A stretch of DNA of 64,000 nucleotides from Salvator merianae (Eukaryota; Chordata; Lepidosauria; Squamata; Teiidae). The notes under the pieces are model-generated. The model saw only the letters and a program-made list of their open reading frames with translations, was not told where the DNA came from and did not search any database. Made by a program: the position numbers and the translations under genes. How positions within the stretch are numbered: position 1 is the stretch's first letter; each line of letters opens with the position of its first letter. Where the stretch lies: positions 29,898,929 to 29,962,928 of the forward strand of contig QVOM02000029.1 in NCBI GenBank assembly GCA_003586115.2. Reading direction: 5' to 3'. Positions 10,990-22,732 of this stretch are shown piece after piece.

Positions 10990-11532
10990 CAGTGGCGTAG
11001 GAAGGGGGGTCAAGGGGGGCAGTCTGCCCTGGGCGGCATGTCGTCCCAGGCGGCACATCCAGCCTGCGAGGGGACTGCTCAGATTCAGAAGGTTGTAACC
11101 AGCAGCAAGCACCTCCCCCCACCCGGCCCACTTGTCGCCCAGCGACAGTGATGCACTCATCTCAAGCAGGTGGTGGCGGCGGAGCAGGACCTACCGGTGG
11201 TGAGTCCCCGCCTCCCTCTTCCGGCATCAGGTGCAGTGTTGTCTCTGCGCCCCAAACGCCTGGTCCTGCTTGGACTCGCCTTCTGTGCTGGGCCTGGGTA
11301 GCCAAGGATAAGGCGCTGGGGCTAAGGCACTTTTAGCCCTCACAGTGGGTTTCGGTGCCTGCAGCATGGCCAGGGAGGCTTTCTCTGAGCGCTCGCCCCC
11401 CCGTGCCCCTGTGACTCACCCGCCCCGGACTGCCCGGCAGAGCAGGGCGTCCCCCACGACGCTTAGTGTGTTGACAGAGGGACGGCAAACTCAGGCCAGC
11501 CCAGAGCGGCAAAAATTCTAGCTACACCTCTG
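10990..11532. mobile_element. Family-D nonautonomous hAT-like element, copy 2 (543 bp)
   Basis: Ends CAGTGGCGTAGG and CTACACCTCTG, flanked on both sides by CTAAAGCC (10982-10989 and 11533-11540), a perfect 8-bp duplication. It shares terminal and subterminal G/C-rich sequence with 6645-6906 but is twice as long, so one is an internal deletion or the other an internal expansion. Open frames inside show no transposase motif. Confidence 0.9.
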
Positions 11533-11879
11533 CTAAAGCCGCATGGAGCCTGGATCCATGTGGACTCTTAGATCCCTAGGCATTCTAATATTTGGACACC
11601 CAGGTCTGCAGGCACCAGGGAAGCACCATAGATGCGTGTGCAGATAGTGCCTAAGTTTTGCTTTATGGCTATAAGTAACTTTTCCCCAAAGGTAGCTTAC
11701 ATTCTGCAGTGACCTGTTTTGACAAAGGCAGTTTGAGAAGAGCAGGTCTTCAACTGAGACCATTCCTTTGATTTTTCCATACAATGGTTTGATCCACTAA
11801 AGAGGTAATTCTAAATGTCTGGAAGTGCTTCTGGAATCATGTCTGTCACTTGAAGCTCAAGTGAGCTCTGTGACTAGAG

Positions 11880-12342
11880 GGGCCTATTCACACTTGCAAC
11901 TTGCAAGCATCAAGGATACTTGCTAGTCAAGTGTTTCCAGACTTGACAGAGGCCCAAGCAGCCGGGAGCGGGCTTCATCTGCTTCCGATCGCTACCACTG
12001 CTGGTGCAGTAATTAGCAGTCTGGAACCTTACCTGAAGTTCATAGTGAGCTTTAGGTAAGGTTCCATTTGCACTTACCCGTACCGCAGTGACCATCTTGT
12101 GAGCAATGGGGCGATCGGGCCTGACTGGGTCCACGTGATGCTCCAATCAGGCCTGTGATGCTCCAGTTGGGCCTGCGACGCCGGATGCAGCCACACAATG
12201 CCCAATCCGGCATTCTGGTGCCAGATTGGTTTCAGGTAAGTTTGTAGGCCCCATAGTGTGGACAGTGGCCACATGTTGGGGTCTATTCCACCTTAGTATG
12301 GGATAATTATCCCATTCTAAGATGGAAAGTACAAATAAGTCC
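11880..12342 (+). mobile_element. Family-A MITE, copy 3 (463 bp)
   Basis: Left end GGGCCTATTCACACTTGC, right end ...GGAAAGTACAAATAAGTCC; GAG on both flanks (11877-11879 and 12343-12345). The subterminal palindrome ATGGGATAATTATCCCAT is at about 12299-12316. The interior has a short inverted pair (GGAACCTTACCTGAA with TTTAGGTAAGGTTCC) not obvious in the other copies. Confidence 0.85.
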
Positions 12343-12776
12343 GAGGTGTGTTATACCAGTAGGAGAAAGACACAGAATACATGCTGCACTCATGTACGGC
12401 GAGAATGTGAGGATGGTGCTGGAAAGATGGAGTGACTATGAGAAGCCATAAGACTGATTCCTAAGCATCTCATCTTGTATAGCTAAAAACCTCATGGCTC
12501 AGATAGTAGTTTATGCTTGGCCATAAACCCCCTCCCTTTTTTTCTATGCAATTAGCCAAAATCAGGTGCTTCCAGCCTCTCCTAGAAGGTGTAAAACTGT
12601 CTTCCTGATTGTTCCAAATTATCAGCATAATTCTAGTAGCCTTAGAATAGGAAAATTGCACCATAGAGTGAAGGGACATAATATTAAAATGTAAACTGGA
12701 AAACAATTAAATCATATCGAGTTGGAACCTTTTATTTACTGTTCCTGGGCACCACCTTAGGACACCTTTTGGAATA
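12343..12776. other. Spacer between two MITEs
   Basis: About 430 bases separating family-A copies 3 and 4. Chance frames only; no recognised element. Confidence 0.5.
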
Positions 12777-12779
12777 CAA

Positions 12780-13233
12780 GGGCCTGTTCAAACTTTCAAG
12801 CTTAGCATTGTAGAATTCTACCATTCTAAGCTGAAACATATCTTGCAATGCAGTGACCATCCACACTGTGAGAACTGGAACAGCCCAGAATCGGCCTTCC
12901 AGCACTCGCAGTGTGAATGCCGGCCCACCCTCCATGACAGCGGCCCCAGAAATGTCTGCCCACTGCCATGGCAACCAGGGATGCAGTGCATGACTGCATA
13001 ACTGTGACTGCTCCAGAGCCTGCAGAATTCACACCCAGAAGCAGGTGCAGATGCTGATGACCAGGAGCAGTTTAGCTCCTCCTGGTATAGCTGTGGACAA
13101 CGTTTTAGTGGTCCATAGCTAATAGTGTTTGGCAGTGTCTGCAGACGTTCCCAAACACCAGGGTCTCCAGAGTGTGGATGCAGTATACTAGTGAGTGTCT
13201 GGACGCTCACTAGCACCAAAGTGCAAATAGCCC
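12780..13233 (-). mobile_element. Family-A MITE, copy 4 (454 bp)
   Basis: Left end GGGCCTGTTCAAACTTTC, right end ...AAAGTGCAAATAGCCC. Flanks are CAA and TAA, one mismatch in a 3-bp duplication. The subterminal palindrome is decayed (GTAGAATTCTAC). The internal box CTGCCATGGCAAC at 12963-12975 is shared with the family. It lies 437 bp from copy 3, in opposite orientation. Confidence 0.8.
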
Positions 13234-13559
13234 TAAGATTAGAAAGCCTGAGGTTAATGCCATTATCTTCCAATCAGGAGATCAAATGCTGCTGCTGCAT
13301 ATGAATAAGTGTGAGATGGGCACCAACTTCACTTATGGCTGAACTCTGCTGCTGAAATCACTGTCTTAGGCCTAGGGGAGATCCATGGCTTCTCTCCCAT
13401 TTCCGAGGGTTTTGAACTTCCTGCCGCTGCTAAAATTTAGAGTGTTCCCAGCTTTGAACACATTGCTGATTTCCAGATATTTTTGGTAGATTATCTGAAG
13501 TTTTCTGGGTCCTCTTCCCTACAGTTGTTGATGTTGTTCATTATCTTTTACCAAAGTGA

Positions 13560-13640
13560 GTTTTCATTTCATTTCATTTCATTTATTTATTTATAACATT
13601 TGTATCCCGCCCTTCACCTGGAGGTCCAAGGGTAGGTCAG
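13560..13640 (-). mobile_element. L2-like LINE 3' tail
   Basis: Starts with T-rich repeats (TTTCA, then TTTA units) and continues into ATCCCGCCCTTCACC, the antisense of the conserved GGTGAAGGGCGGGAT 3' end seen in plus orientation at 43575 and 57430. Only the tail is present. Confidence 0.6.
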
Positions 13641-14900
13641 AAAAGATGATAAAGCCACAGTGCTGGAAAACGTATCCAGTCCACATGTTCTTTGCCAAAG
13701 AGCCTGATCTATACAGCCTTTTGCGTGAGTGATGTCCTCAGATGACATTCCTGACATCTGAACCCTGTCTTGATCCAAATAAATAAACCATCATAATAAA
13801 GATAAATGCTTAAAATTATAACTTTTTATGTCATTTTTATTTCCCTGAACGTTGATGATAACGATCTGTTTCAACCTGACGAAAATCTGTGATTCAACAG
13901 ATTAATAGGTGTTCACAAACCCCGAACAGGATGATTTGGAACTAAAATGTGAAGAGGATGATTCTGAAGAGATATTTCCAGCTTGACTTGGGCTGTGGAG
14001 CACAGTACAGAGAGAGCCATTTTCAAGGCCTCAGGTAGTGGAGGCAGCCAATATGGGTGAGCAGAGCCAAACTTCACATGGCAAATGTCAGAGGAAGCCC
14101 ACCAACCTACTCTCAGTGGGTTAAGGGACTTCCACCTGCTTTCACCCATACCGTCTGCCTCGCCCATCAAATAGCTTTAAATAATTTAAGTCTTAGCATG
14201 TTAAGAACCTGCCAACAAACTTTATAAACTACCACTCATCTTTAAACATTGTCTCTTCTGAACTAATCATTTCAATTTTATGTTTTACATTTTCTTTTAA
14301 CATTAGCCTCGGAAGGATGAGTGGAGCACATCACACTTCAAAGTGTTCTGTTGCTTTTTGTGTTTTAAATTAGATTTAAGATAAGCTTCCAGCTCTTCAG
14401 ACAGATTCAGGTAATAACAATAATTAACTGCCAACATTTAAATGGTCTGTCTAAGTCAACCTTGACAGGGTTTTTTATGGTGCAAATTCATTAAAATCAC
14501 AAGTCTATTTGCATTTCCACATCTTTGCCAAGTGCCTTGCACTGCTTTTATGTTTCTGATCCATGTATCAGTCTGTATCTGTACTGCCTGTCAAAATACT
14601 CATGACATGTGGTTTCAGTTTATTTAACTTATAAGATGTCAAGTTCAGTAACCAATGATAGCCCCAATCAAACATTTAAAGAATGCACAAGGGAAAAATA
14701 TTTGGAACGGCCGTGTGCACTGAGTGCTGTTTCACATCAGTGCCATTATCTCAACTGGCTGTACCCAGTTAGAGGTCCCAGAATCCGTCTGTGCATCTCC
14801 AGCCAAATATGCAGATTAAAGGATGAAGATCTGGGAGCAGATCATTGTATACTACCAAAAAACCTCTAGATTTTATTTCCATTCTGTCAGAATTCACCAT
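13641..14900. other. No gene recognised
   Basis: AT-rich DNA with chance frames only. Nothing resembling a splice-flanked conserved frame or a repeat end was found. Confidence 0.5.
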
Positions 14901-15373
14901 GGGCCTGTTCACACTTGCTACTAGCAAGCATCTAGAATGCTTGCTAGTCAAGTGCATCTGCATCTTGTGGAGGTCTGAGCCATCGGGAGTGGGCTACAGC
15001 TTCTCCCGATTGCTACTGCCTGTGAAGCACTAATCAGTACTGCACAACCTTACCAGGAGGGTGCTAGGCACCTCCTGGTAAAGTGCATTCATGCTTATTT
15101 GGTGTTACAGTTTCCAGGCCAAGGTGATGCACTGATCGCACCTGCACGATCGCCTGATCATGTGGGCCCAATCAAGTGATCGCACCTATGCATGCATATG
15201 CACTGTGTGGCACTGCTGGTCACCATGGCAGCAGCCATGGAAACCTCTGACTTTCTGCAAGAGCTTCAGGTAAGTTTTCCAGCCACGCAGTGCAGACAAT
15301 GTCCATGCTAAGGTCTATTCCACCTTAGAATGGGATAATTATCCCATTCTAATGCGGAAAGTGTAAAAAGCCC
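14901..15373 (+). mobile_element. Family-A MITE, copy 5 (473 bp)
   Basis: The best-preserved copy: left end GGGCCTGTTCACACTTGC, right end ...GGAAAGTGTAAAAAGCCC, CAT on both flanks (14898-14900 and 15374-15376), and a perfect subterminal palindrome AATGGGATAATTATCCCATT (about 15336-15355). It contains the box GTCACCATGGCAGC at 15219-15232. Confidence 0.88.
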
Positions 15374-15559
15374 CATCTTAGGTCTTTCTTCCAGGCCTCA
15401 GAAAGTCAAAACACAGGCATGAAGGAAAGTTTCATGTTCTTTTTTCATTTGTGATAACAGAATACAGAGGATAGTTGCTAGCAGCAGGCATATAACAGTT
15501 CCAAACCTTCAGGCATATAACAGTTCTTGCCTTCAGACAAACATCCAGGCTCCCAGGCC

Positions 15560-15670
15560 TTCAGCATTCCAGCTAACCACCAACAAGGTGAAACATTGAA
15601 TCAATGAGAAAAGCAAGAAACATGGCTGAAATCTGAAAAGATGCAAAGATGGCTGTACAGTGGCCAATGC
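15560..15670 (+). repeat. Unclassified repeat U2, copy 1
   Basis: Contains GCTAACCACCAAC, then GAAACATTGA..., GAGAAAAGCAAG and GCAAAGATGGCTGTACAGT in the same order and spacing as 27470-27790 and 35765-35880. No coding motif. It may be part of a larger LTR-type element, but I could not fix its ends. Confidence 0.65.
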
Positions 15671-15899
15671 GCTGGCATATTCACATTCTTTGAATGGCTG
15701 AATAGAGTTTACAAAAGAAAAAGTAACAATGGTGGAGCGCACAACATAGGTATATCTCCTAACACTGATAAAATAGACTGCCTTAAAATGAATTTAAATG
15801 ACTTTACTGCTTGCAATAATTTTTCTGATCTATACATTTGCAAAGATGCTTGGAATTGCTGTAAGGAGTTTCCAAGGCTAGAAATAGTGTCAGATTCTG

Positions 15900-16800
15900 G
15901 TGACACCAGCTGACAGCCCTATGTGTGATGGCCTTGAATGGAGGCAGCATCCTGTCAGATGCGCCTGGTCTGTTGTTCCTTACCTTTCATAGCATAGCTG
16001 TTATGTGTTGGCTCCTCTGGGACTAAATGCTTCTTGAGACCTGGCTTCATTGCCTGTGCACAAAGAGGTCTCCTGTGTAACTGACCACTGGTTTCCTGCT
16101 TTGTTCACATAGGTCTGGATTCACCTTAGCTCTTGGCTTTCTTGCTTTGTACTTGTTTTCTTTCTGAAGTCCTGGAATCCACCAGCCTGACTCCAACCCT
16201 TCAACTTCATTTTCTTTATTGGTGAGTTGCCATTTGTGATATCTTGATTTTGGCTCTTGTGCTGACTGCCACTTCTGCTTCTGCTCCATGTTTGGTTGCT
16301 ATTTGCTCTGTTACCAGTTTTGCTCCTTGACTGACTGCTTTAACCCTGAAAGACTGTGCCTTGCATCTGAGAAGAACTTTGACTTATTCTTTATGAGATC
16401 CTAGCCTAAGCCTATCCTAGTGCCTTGTAAATTGTATTGATTTACTCTACACTATTTTGAAATGCCCAGTTCTACTCTTGTAACCCATGCCATTTGTTCC
16501 TTGATTCCTGTGGCTCTCAAACATTTGTTCCTGCTCTGTCTTCTGAGCAACCCGGCTGACAGACCCAAGTTCCTTTTCCTTCTTGTCATGTCCCAACTTC
16601 CTCTACTACTGCTGCTGTTCCAGCTCTTATACACCTCTGTAGCTTTACCAGCTTAAGCTTGACCCTGTGCTCCAGTGCCATTCCCATGTTCCAGCCTGGC
16701 ACCCATTCTGTTCCATTTTTGTCGGTTCTGGTTATCCACTTCCCAATCCTTGTGTATCAGCCACGGTCTGAAACTGTCAAATAATGGTGAGCCGTGTAGT
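15900..16800. other. Pyrimidine-rich block of unknown origin
   Basis: Nearly 900 bases of T/C-rich sequence with recurring words such as CTTGCTTTG, CTGCTTCTGCTCC and GTTCCTGCTCTG. It lacks a convincing open frame. LTR and leader regions of some LTR retrotransposons look like this, but no TG...CA ends or duplicated flanks were found, so I leave it unassigned. Confidence 0.35.
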
Positions 16801-16904
16801 GAGTCACCAGTGATCTAAGTAGTAAATACTCCTCAGATTCTGGAATTTCAAGCAGAAAGGCTGAGATTTCACTACAGCAAAGATTATATTTTTCTGATCC
16901 TTGT

Positions 16905-16990
16905 CCACTTTATTTATTTCAAACACTTGTATTCTGCCCTTCACTGGGAGGTCCTGGAATAGGTCACAACACATGATAAAACGAATAGTA
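16905..16990 (-). mobile_element. L2-like LINE 3' tail
   Basis: TTTATTTATTTC, then TTCTGCCCTTCACTGGGAGGTCCTGG: the antisense 3'-end signature seen at 13560 and 60238. Tail only. Confidence 0.6.
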
Positions 16991-17154
16991 AAAAATGTTT
17001 TTAAAAATATATCTCATTTTAGTTTCTTTGTCATGAGTCCTTGATCTTTTCATGGCTGTTCATGTTTTATCATTGTATAGTTTATCATATATTAGAATTC
17101 TATTCAGTTATCTCTTTGCATCTTTGTATTTATTTATTTTTACTCTTTCCAGAA

Positions 17155-17310
17155 AGACCACCTTACCTGAGAAACCTGTATGCAGGTCAAGAAACAACAA
17201 TTAGAACTGAACATGGAACAACTGACAAAGGAGTATGACAATGCAGCACATTGTCGCCATATTTATTTAACTTATATGTAGAATACATCATGCAAAATGG
17301 TTTCTATGGA
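17155..17310 (+). mobile_element. RTE-BovB LINE reverse transcriptase fragment
   Basis: Translation starts LRNLYAGQETTIRTEHGTTD and, after a short in-frame gap and a stop, continues LSPYLFNLYVEYIMQN. This is the RTE/BovB RT segment around the QG...LSP...LFNLYAEYIM motif. About five residues after GTTD are missing and the element is truncated on both sides. BovB is common in squamates and is known for horizontal transfer among vertebrates; this copy is old and inactive. Confidence 0.75.
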
Positions 17311-17349
17311 TTATATCATGTATATAAAGAAAACAATGATTTAAGGCTT

Positions 17350-18400
17350 TATATGTTTATATCAACACCTTGAATTGGGCTCAGTAGAAAATAAGTAGCA
17401 GTGCAGATCTTTTAAGATTATCATGATGTGCGTAGTGACACAGACTTCCATCAGCAGCTGCACCAGTTCCAGCTTCCAGACCATCTTCAATGGTATCTGC
17501 ATGAAGAGTACATTGCAGTTGCCTAGTCTGGATGTAACGAGAGAATGGACCGCCATGGCCAGGTTATCTCTACCCAGCAAAGTTCAAAGCTGGCAAATCA
17601 GTTGAAAATGGAGGCAGGCATTCCTGTTCACCGCTGACATGTAAGCCTCAAGCAACAGCAACAGATCCAGGAGCAACCCCAGATCACACACCCATTTTTC
17701 CTGCAGCAAAATAAAAGCATCCAGAATCAGATGCTCTTTAATTTCTGGACTTGGGGCCCCATGGCACACAGTACCTCCATCTTGACTGAATTCTGTTTCA
17801 ATGTATTGATCTATATCCAACCCTTTACTGCCTCCAGGCAGTGATCAGGCTTCTCCACCACCTCATCTGATGCAGAAGGAATATCGAGATAGAGCTGGGT
17901 GTCATCAGTGTACTCACTCCAAATCTCCTGATGGCCTCTGCCAGCAGCTTCATACAGATGTTGAAAAGCATAGGAGATAGAACTGACCCCTGAAGAACTC
18001 TACAGAAGAGTTCCTAAGGTGTGAAACAGAAGTCCCCCATTGCTATATTATGGACCATACCTCAGAGATAGAAAGAGAACCACTGTAACACACTGCTTCC
18101 CACTCCCAGTTCTCAAGGTCACTCCAATAAGGTGTCATGGTCAATAATATCAGAAGCTGCTGAGAGAATGAGGAGAACCAACAGAATAGCATTGTCCCTG
18201 TCCATCTCTCAGTAGAGGTCATAAATCAGGATGACCAAGGCATTCTTAGTACCATACCCCTGCCTGAAGCCACACTGGAATGAGTCAAGATCATCTGTTT
18301 CCTCCAACCATGCCTGCAATCAAGTAGCCACTATTCTATCACTTTGCCCAAAAGGGCAAAAGGGCTACAGCCTGTGACAGGCACCCTGATCTTCTCATAT
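17350..18400 (-). mobile_element. L2-like LINE ORF2 fragment (RT C-terminal half)
   Basis: Minus-strand frames read LVTSRLGNCNVLFMQIPLK (17362-17580) and, further upstream in element sense, the antisense of an RT box like ADDTQLY near 17895-17925 and of the segment that follows it. The order matches ORF2 of the LINEs at 49560 and 53800. Several stops and frameshifts make it a pseudogene. Confidence 0.7.
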
Positions 18401-18410
18401 CAGGCACACT

Positions 18411-19359
18411 TAACAAAAATGCATTTATACTTTGCTTTATTATCATTATTGCATTTCATAGTGTGACATTTGATACAATAAAAAAACCTTTAAGAAAAAG
18501 TAGAATGCCAAGAATTCATCTGAATTAGTTTGAATGTAAATAAACTGCAATAACCTCCAGTAAACTTTGAGCTTCCACACCTGTTTGTGTTCATAATAAT
18601 TTAAATTGCACCTTTGTCAACAATTTTATAGCATTTAAGCATCCAATGTAACTTTAGAATCCTTAGGTAATCCTTGGAACAGCTGAATAACTGTCATGAG
18701 GATTTCTTGGTTATTTGGTTGGTTGGTTTAAATTATCTTTTAGATCACTCCGTAGTCACAATCAATTCCCAGCACACATGACAATGAATTAATACAATCA
18801 GAGCAAGCAATGAAACAGAATAAGACAATGCATGTACTTGATTAAAGATCTTTATTTAATATTTAGGCTCATTTAGCACAGAAAAAAACACAAATGAGGA
18901 AATACAATTAGGAATTAATAAAGTTTTCTTCGACTTTTAAGTAAGCAAGCAGAGTGAGTACAGACAAAAGAAAGTAGTTTCTCACCTTACATAATTAACG
19001 GGCAGAATTTGCTATCACACAAATAGAGACAAGCGCCATCTTTTTGTTGTTGTTGTTTACAGTACATACGGATGTGTTGAACTCCTGTTCAATCAACACA
19101 AACTACCCTAAGAGGGTGTGAAATCGAAGGAATTCAGCCCCACACCTCTGTAGCTGTCAGAAAAAGGGGGAGGCTTGGGTGAGTGGAAGGTGCCCATGGG
19201 AACTTGGTAAAGGCAAAAAAACCATTCACCTAACCTCTACATGGTCTTTCCAGTGGCTGGCCTCTCTTTTCCAGCTAGCTTTGCAAGTGGGAAGGGTGGG
19301 GCTGTGAGGCACCACTGATGACATCATCACACATCCTACAGTAATCCTGCTTTCCCTAC
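18411..19359. other. No gene recognised
   Basis: AT-rich DNA with short simple stretches (GGTTGGTTGG near 18718, a TTG run near 19044). No splice-bounded coding frame or transposon ends seen. Confidence 0.5.
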
Positions 19360-19369
19360 TCTTTCTCTC

Positions 19370-19500
19370 AAACAGGGCTTCCTAACCATCTTCCCTATGG
19401 CACCTTTTTAAATACTTCAGTGCTGATATCACATCTCCCCTCAGTCTTCTATGCTCCACATTGAAAATGCCCAGTTCCCCCAGGCTTTCCTCATAGGGCA
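19370..19500 (-). mobile_element. CR1 LINE ORF2 C-terminal fragment
   Basis: Minus-strand translation includes [19 protein letters not shown] followed by a stretch ending KRCHREDG, the typical end of the CR1 reverse transcriptase ORF (RRLRGDLI...YK motif). A fragment of about 40 residues. Confidence 0.7.
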
Positions 19501-19590
19501 TTCATTCATTCATTCATGTATATGTTTATCCTGTCCTATACCCAAGGGTCCCAGGGCAAATTGAAACAATAAAAACAAATTTAAAAGAAC
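19500..19590 (-). mobile_element. L2-like LINE 3' tail
   Basis: ATTCATTCATTCATG, then TATCCTGTCCTATACCCAAGGGTCCCAGGGC, the same antisense tail as at 32110 and 52600. It abuts the CR1 fragment, indicating one insertion next to or into the other. Confidence 0.6.
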
Positions 19591-21689
19591 CCACTAAAAT
19601 CTTACACCAGTGTCTGAAAGTGAGTAGGGGAAACTGTTTCCTCTGAACTTGTTTCACCACGTCCATGTGCTTCTGACAAAAACTTGATTTTCACAGACTA
19701 TCTTTGTTAAGCCTCATGCACAAATTATGTCATTTATGCTTTTTGTTTTATCTGTCATCTGATAACTGAGATATATATTTTATAATGAATAAATAAGCAG
19801 GAGCAGCAACCTCTGCTTACCTTACCTCCTTTTTCTGAGTAACCCAGTGGAGAAAGAAAAGCAGGGAGTGAACAGAGATAATAAGAAAAAGAAATTTTAA
19901 GAGGACTAGGGAAGGAGAATTGAGTTCCATACCAAGGGGGGGGGGGTGTAAAAGCATAGAAAAATTGAACTCTTAACATTTCTTTTAATTTTGTAAAAGT
20001 TTTGTGTTTTAGCATGCTCAAAAATATTTAACATATTCCATTAAAGCTCCACATATTTGCTCAAAAGTACAGGTTAAATCCCATTGATTACACTGGAAGT
20101 TACTTCTGAGTAAAGAGGCTTAAGATTCTACTGTGACATTACATGCAATAGATTCTATTTCTTTGCAGTTCTTTTTTTAATGGCTATGTTAAGAATGGCA
20201 GCATTCAATAAATCTTTAAAGCCGTTAACACAGGGAGAGTTCAAAAGTACAAAAATAGTACCAGGAGATTCCAAGCATTAATAAGTCTAACGTCCTTTTT
20301 GGTGTATGAGGCAGAACTGTGCACAATAACCAAATACAGAATAAAATCTTCCATCAGTTATTAAGCTTCTTGGTGTGGACTTAGTCATTTTCCTCCCATT
20401 TTATCCTCCCAATAATGCTATAAAATAGATTAGAATAGGCCAGATTTCACTGATCTTGAATCATTCCAGTATGGGTTAATGGCAAAGGAAAGTACTGTCA
20501 ATCTGGACGAGTTGAGGACCTAATTGGCTTGAGAAATGCCCCCAGTACTACTGCCTTGCACCTCCAAACCCATCATCTCCCTGCTACCAGCTCTGGGCAG
20601 CAGCATTACCCTCTCAAGAAGATGGCAGCAGTATATGCTACCACCACCCTCATACCCTACTACTGCCTGCCAGTGCCTGCCCAGTGAGGGTGAAAGGAGA
20701 GGTGCAATGTGGCTTCTATCAGAGAAGGAGCTGTACAGTGTGAGGGCTCTTAAACTGGCTCAGAGTGCTGGACTGCTGAATAAGAGTTGTTCAAAATGCC
20801 TCAAGAGCTCCAGATTATCAAAGGATGGATATGACCTAATCTAAGGATGCGATCAGCCAGGGTTTTTCCTGGTTGCCTTTAAGAAAAAGGAATGAGCCTA
20901 CCTCATTTTCCCTCACTTCAGTGTTCTTCTCTCCAAGTCAGACAACACCTTCCCTGACAATGAATGCTCACCACTGATTGGCCATGTGTCTGCTAGGCTT
21001 CCTGTGGGCCTGCCTGGTTATTCACCGGCAGCATTTGTTCCCATGTTGAGATTTGCTCCTCTGTACTTATGTAGCTTCTACCCCAATCCAGTTAAAAGAA
21101 AGAGTCAGCCTGGGTGTTATTAAACCCAAAATGAGAAAGAAGTGCCCATTCCCAGGCTTTGAGGCAGGGTAAAGTGAATTTAGGGAGAAAATGTCTGTCC
21201 TTAGACCCTCAAATTCTCCCAGAGGGTGCCTCTTTAGGCATGTCTAATTGCACCCTAACTTACTTGATGATAAAAGTGGCATGAATGCCACCTCTAAAAT
21301 CATTAAACACTAGGAAACCATGTAATTAGTCATCATAATTGAACTTTGCACAACAGAGTCTCAAAATTCAATTCTTAATTCAATTCTTCAATTCTTTTCA
21401 GTTCTTAATTTTCAAATAATTGTTGATGTTACCTTGTTAGTAATCAAATAATCATTAACTTACTACTGCTGTATGAGTGCCTCCAGATAGCAAGAACAAT
21501 TACAGGATCTAAAGAAGATCTTCCAATTGCCTCTTGCAGCCCCTGCCAGACAAGGGAGGAAATCACAGGCTTTTACCTCTTATCTGCAGGCTCTTTTTGT
21601 TTTCATTCTCTTCCAAATATCTATAAGCCAGCATCGTTACCAGATTTCCATAACAGTGATATTATAGGATATAACCTTGATATCCCATG
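19591..21689. other. No gene recognised
   Basis: Two kilobases of AT-rich sequence with chance frames and an eleven-G run near 19938. No LINE, MITE or exon signature that I can support. Confidence 0.45.
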
Positions 21690-21830
21690 GTTGTATTGGG
21701 AATGCCACAAATTTGTGGTATTCCCAATATAGTTTGGGAAGAATCACGGGGTTTAGCCCACATCTGGAGGCACCTTATTGGTCTGTGGGAAATCCAAGTC
21801 TTCATCATCTCCATTGCTGAGTCTGAACTG
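21690..21830. repeat. LTR-like repeat start with 36-bp hairpin
   Basis: ATTGGGAATGCCACAAA is followed directly by its near-perfect inverse (TTTGTGGTATTCCCAAT), then TAGTTTGGG...GTTTAGCCCACATCTGGAGGCACC. The same series of words starts the LTR-like repeat at 4155. It is a truncated second copy of that repeat. Confidence 0.5.
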
Positions 21831-22732
21831 TTCTCATTTTTGCTAGCAATTGCTCTTGATTAAATCCATCTGCAGTTCTTGCAGTTCTAAATGGAACTGC
21901 AGCATCAGCAAGAATGTACAACTTTTAAGATATGCACAAGCAATTAAATTAACATCTCTATCATCTCACCCATGTTTTCATAGAAGTCATTTGTTATGCG
22001 CTGGTTATAGTCACACTGCAAAGCAGTTTACAATCTTCTACTGAAATGTGCAATCTTTATTTCCTTCAGCCCCAGAGAGAACTAATGCATAATTAAAATT
22101 GTCTTTATAGTTTGTTAACATCTAAAGACCGACTTGATTAGATGTGCCAGGACTGCGAAGTACAAAGTGCAAATATCTGGCAAGCCTTAAATGTAGGTCC
22201 ATTCAAATTGGGAGGGAACATTTAATTGACCAAAAAACTTGCAACTTATGGAATATTGAATTATTATCATGAATGTGAGAAAAGCAAGGGTGCAACATCA
22301 GGAAGAGAGATGTAGAGAAAATGCCATGAAGATGGATAGGTGCTTATAGCTGTATTTTCCACTATGCAGATCTAACAACAAATTAAAAGGCTGATATTGT
22401 GAAGGAGACAGTATATACCTATCCCATTTGTGATGTACAGATATTTACTGGGTGAAGTCTGCACTCATAACCCTTGTCTAAATGTTTCAGAACACCAATC
22501 ATAGAAGGTTCTAAAATGCATGGTCTGCTCAGAGAAGTAAGTCTTCTTTGCTACCCCTGCTGCCACATGGTAGGCACAATACTCATGGTAGGCTCTTAAC
22601 CATGTTCTGTCAGATTCACAAACCATTGATTCCTGCTTCATGAATCACAGCTCCCCAATTTACCAGGGTGCCTTACAACCTCTAAAGAGCTGCCAAGGCT
22701 CTGGATCAAGTGTCAATAACTCTACTCATCTC
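21831..22732. other. No gene recognised
   Basis: AT-rich sequence without recognisable elements. The part from about 22490 to 22730 could be the degenerate continuation of the LINE that follows. Confidence 0.4.
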
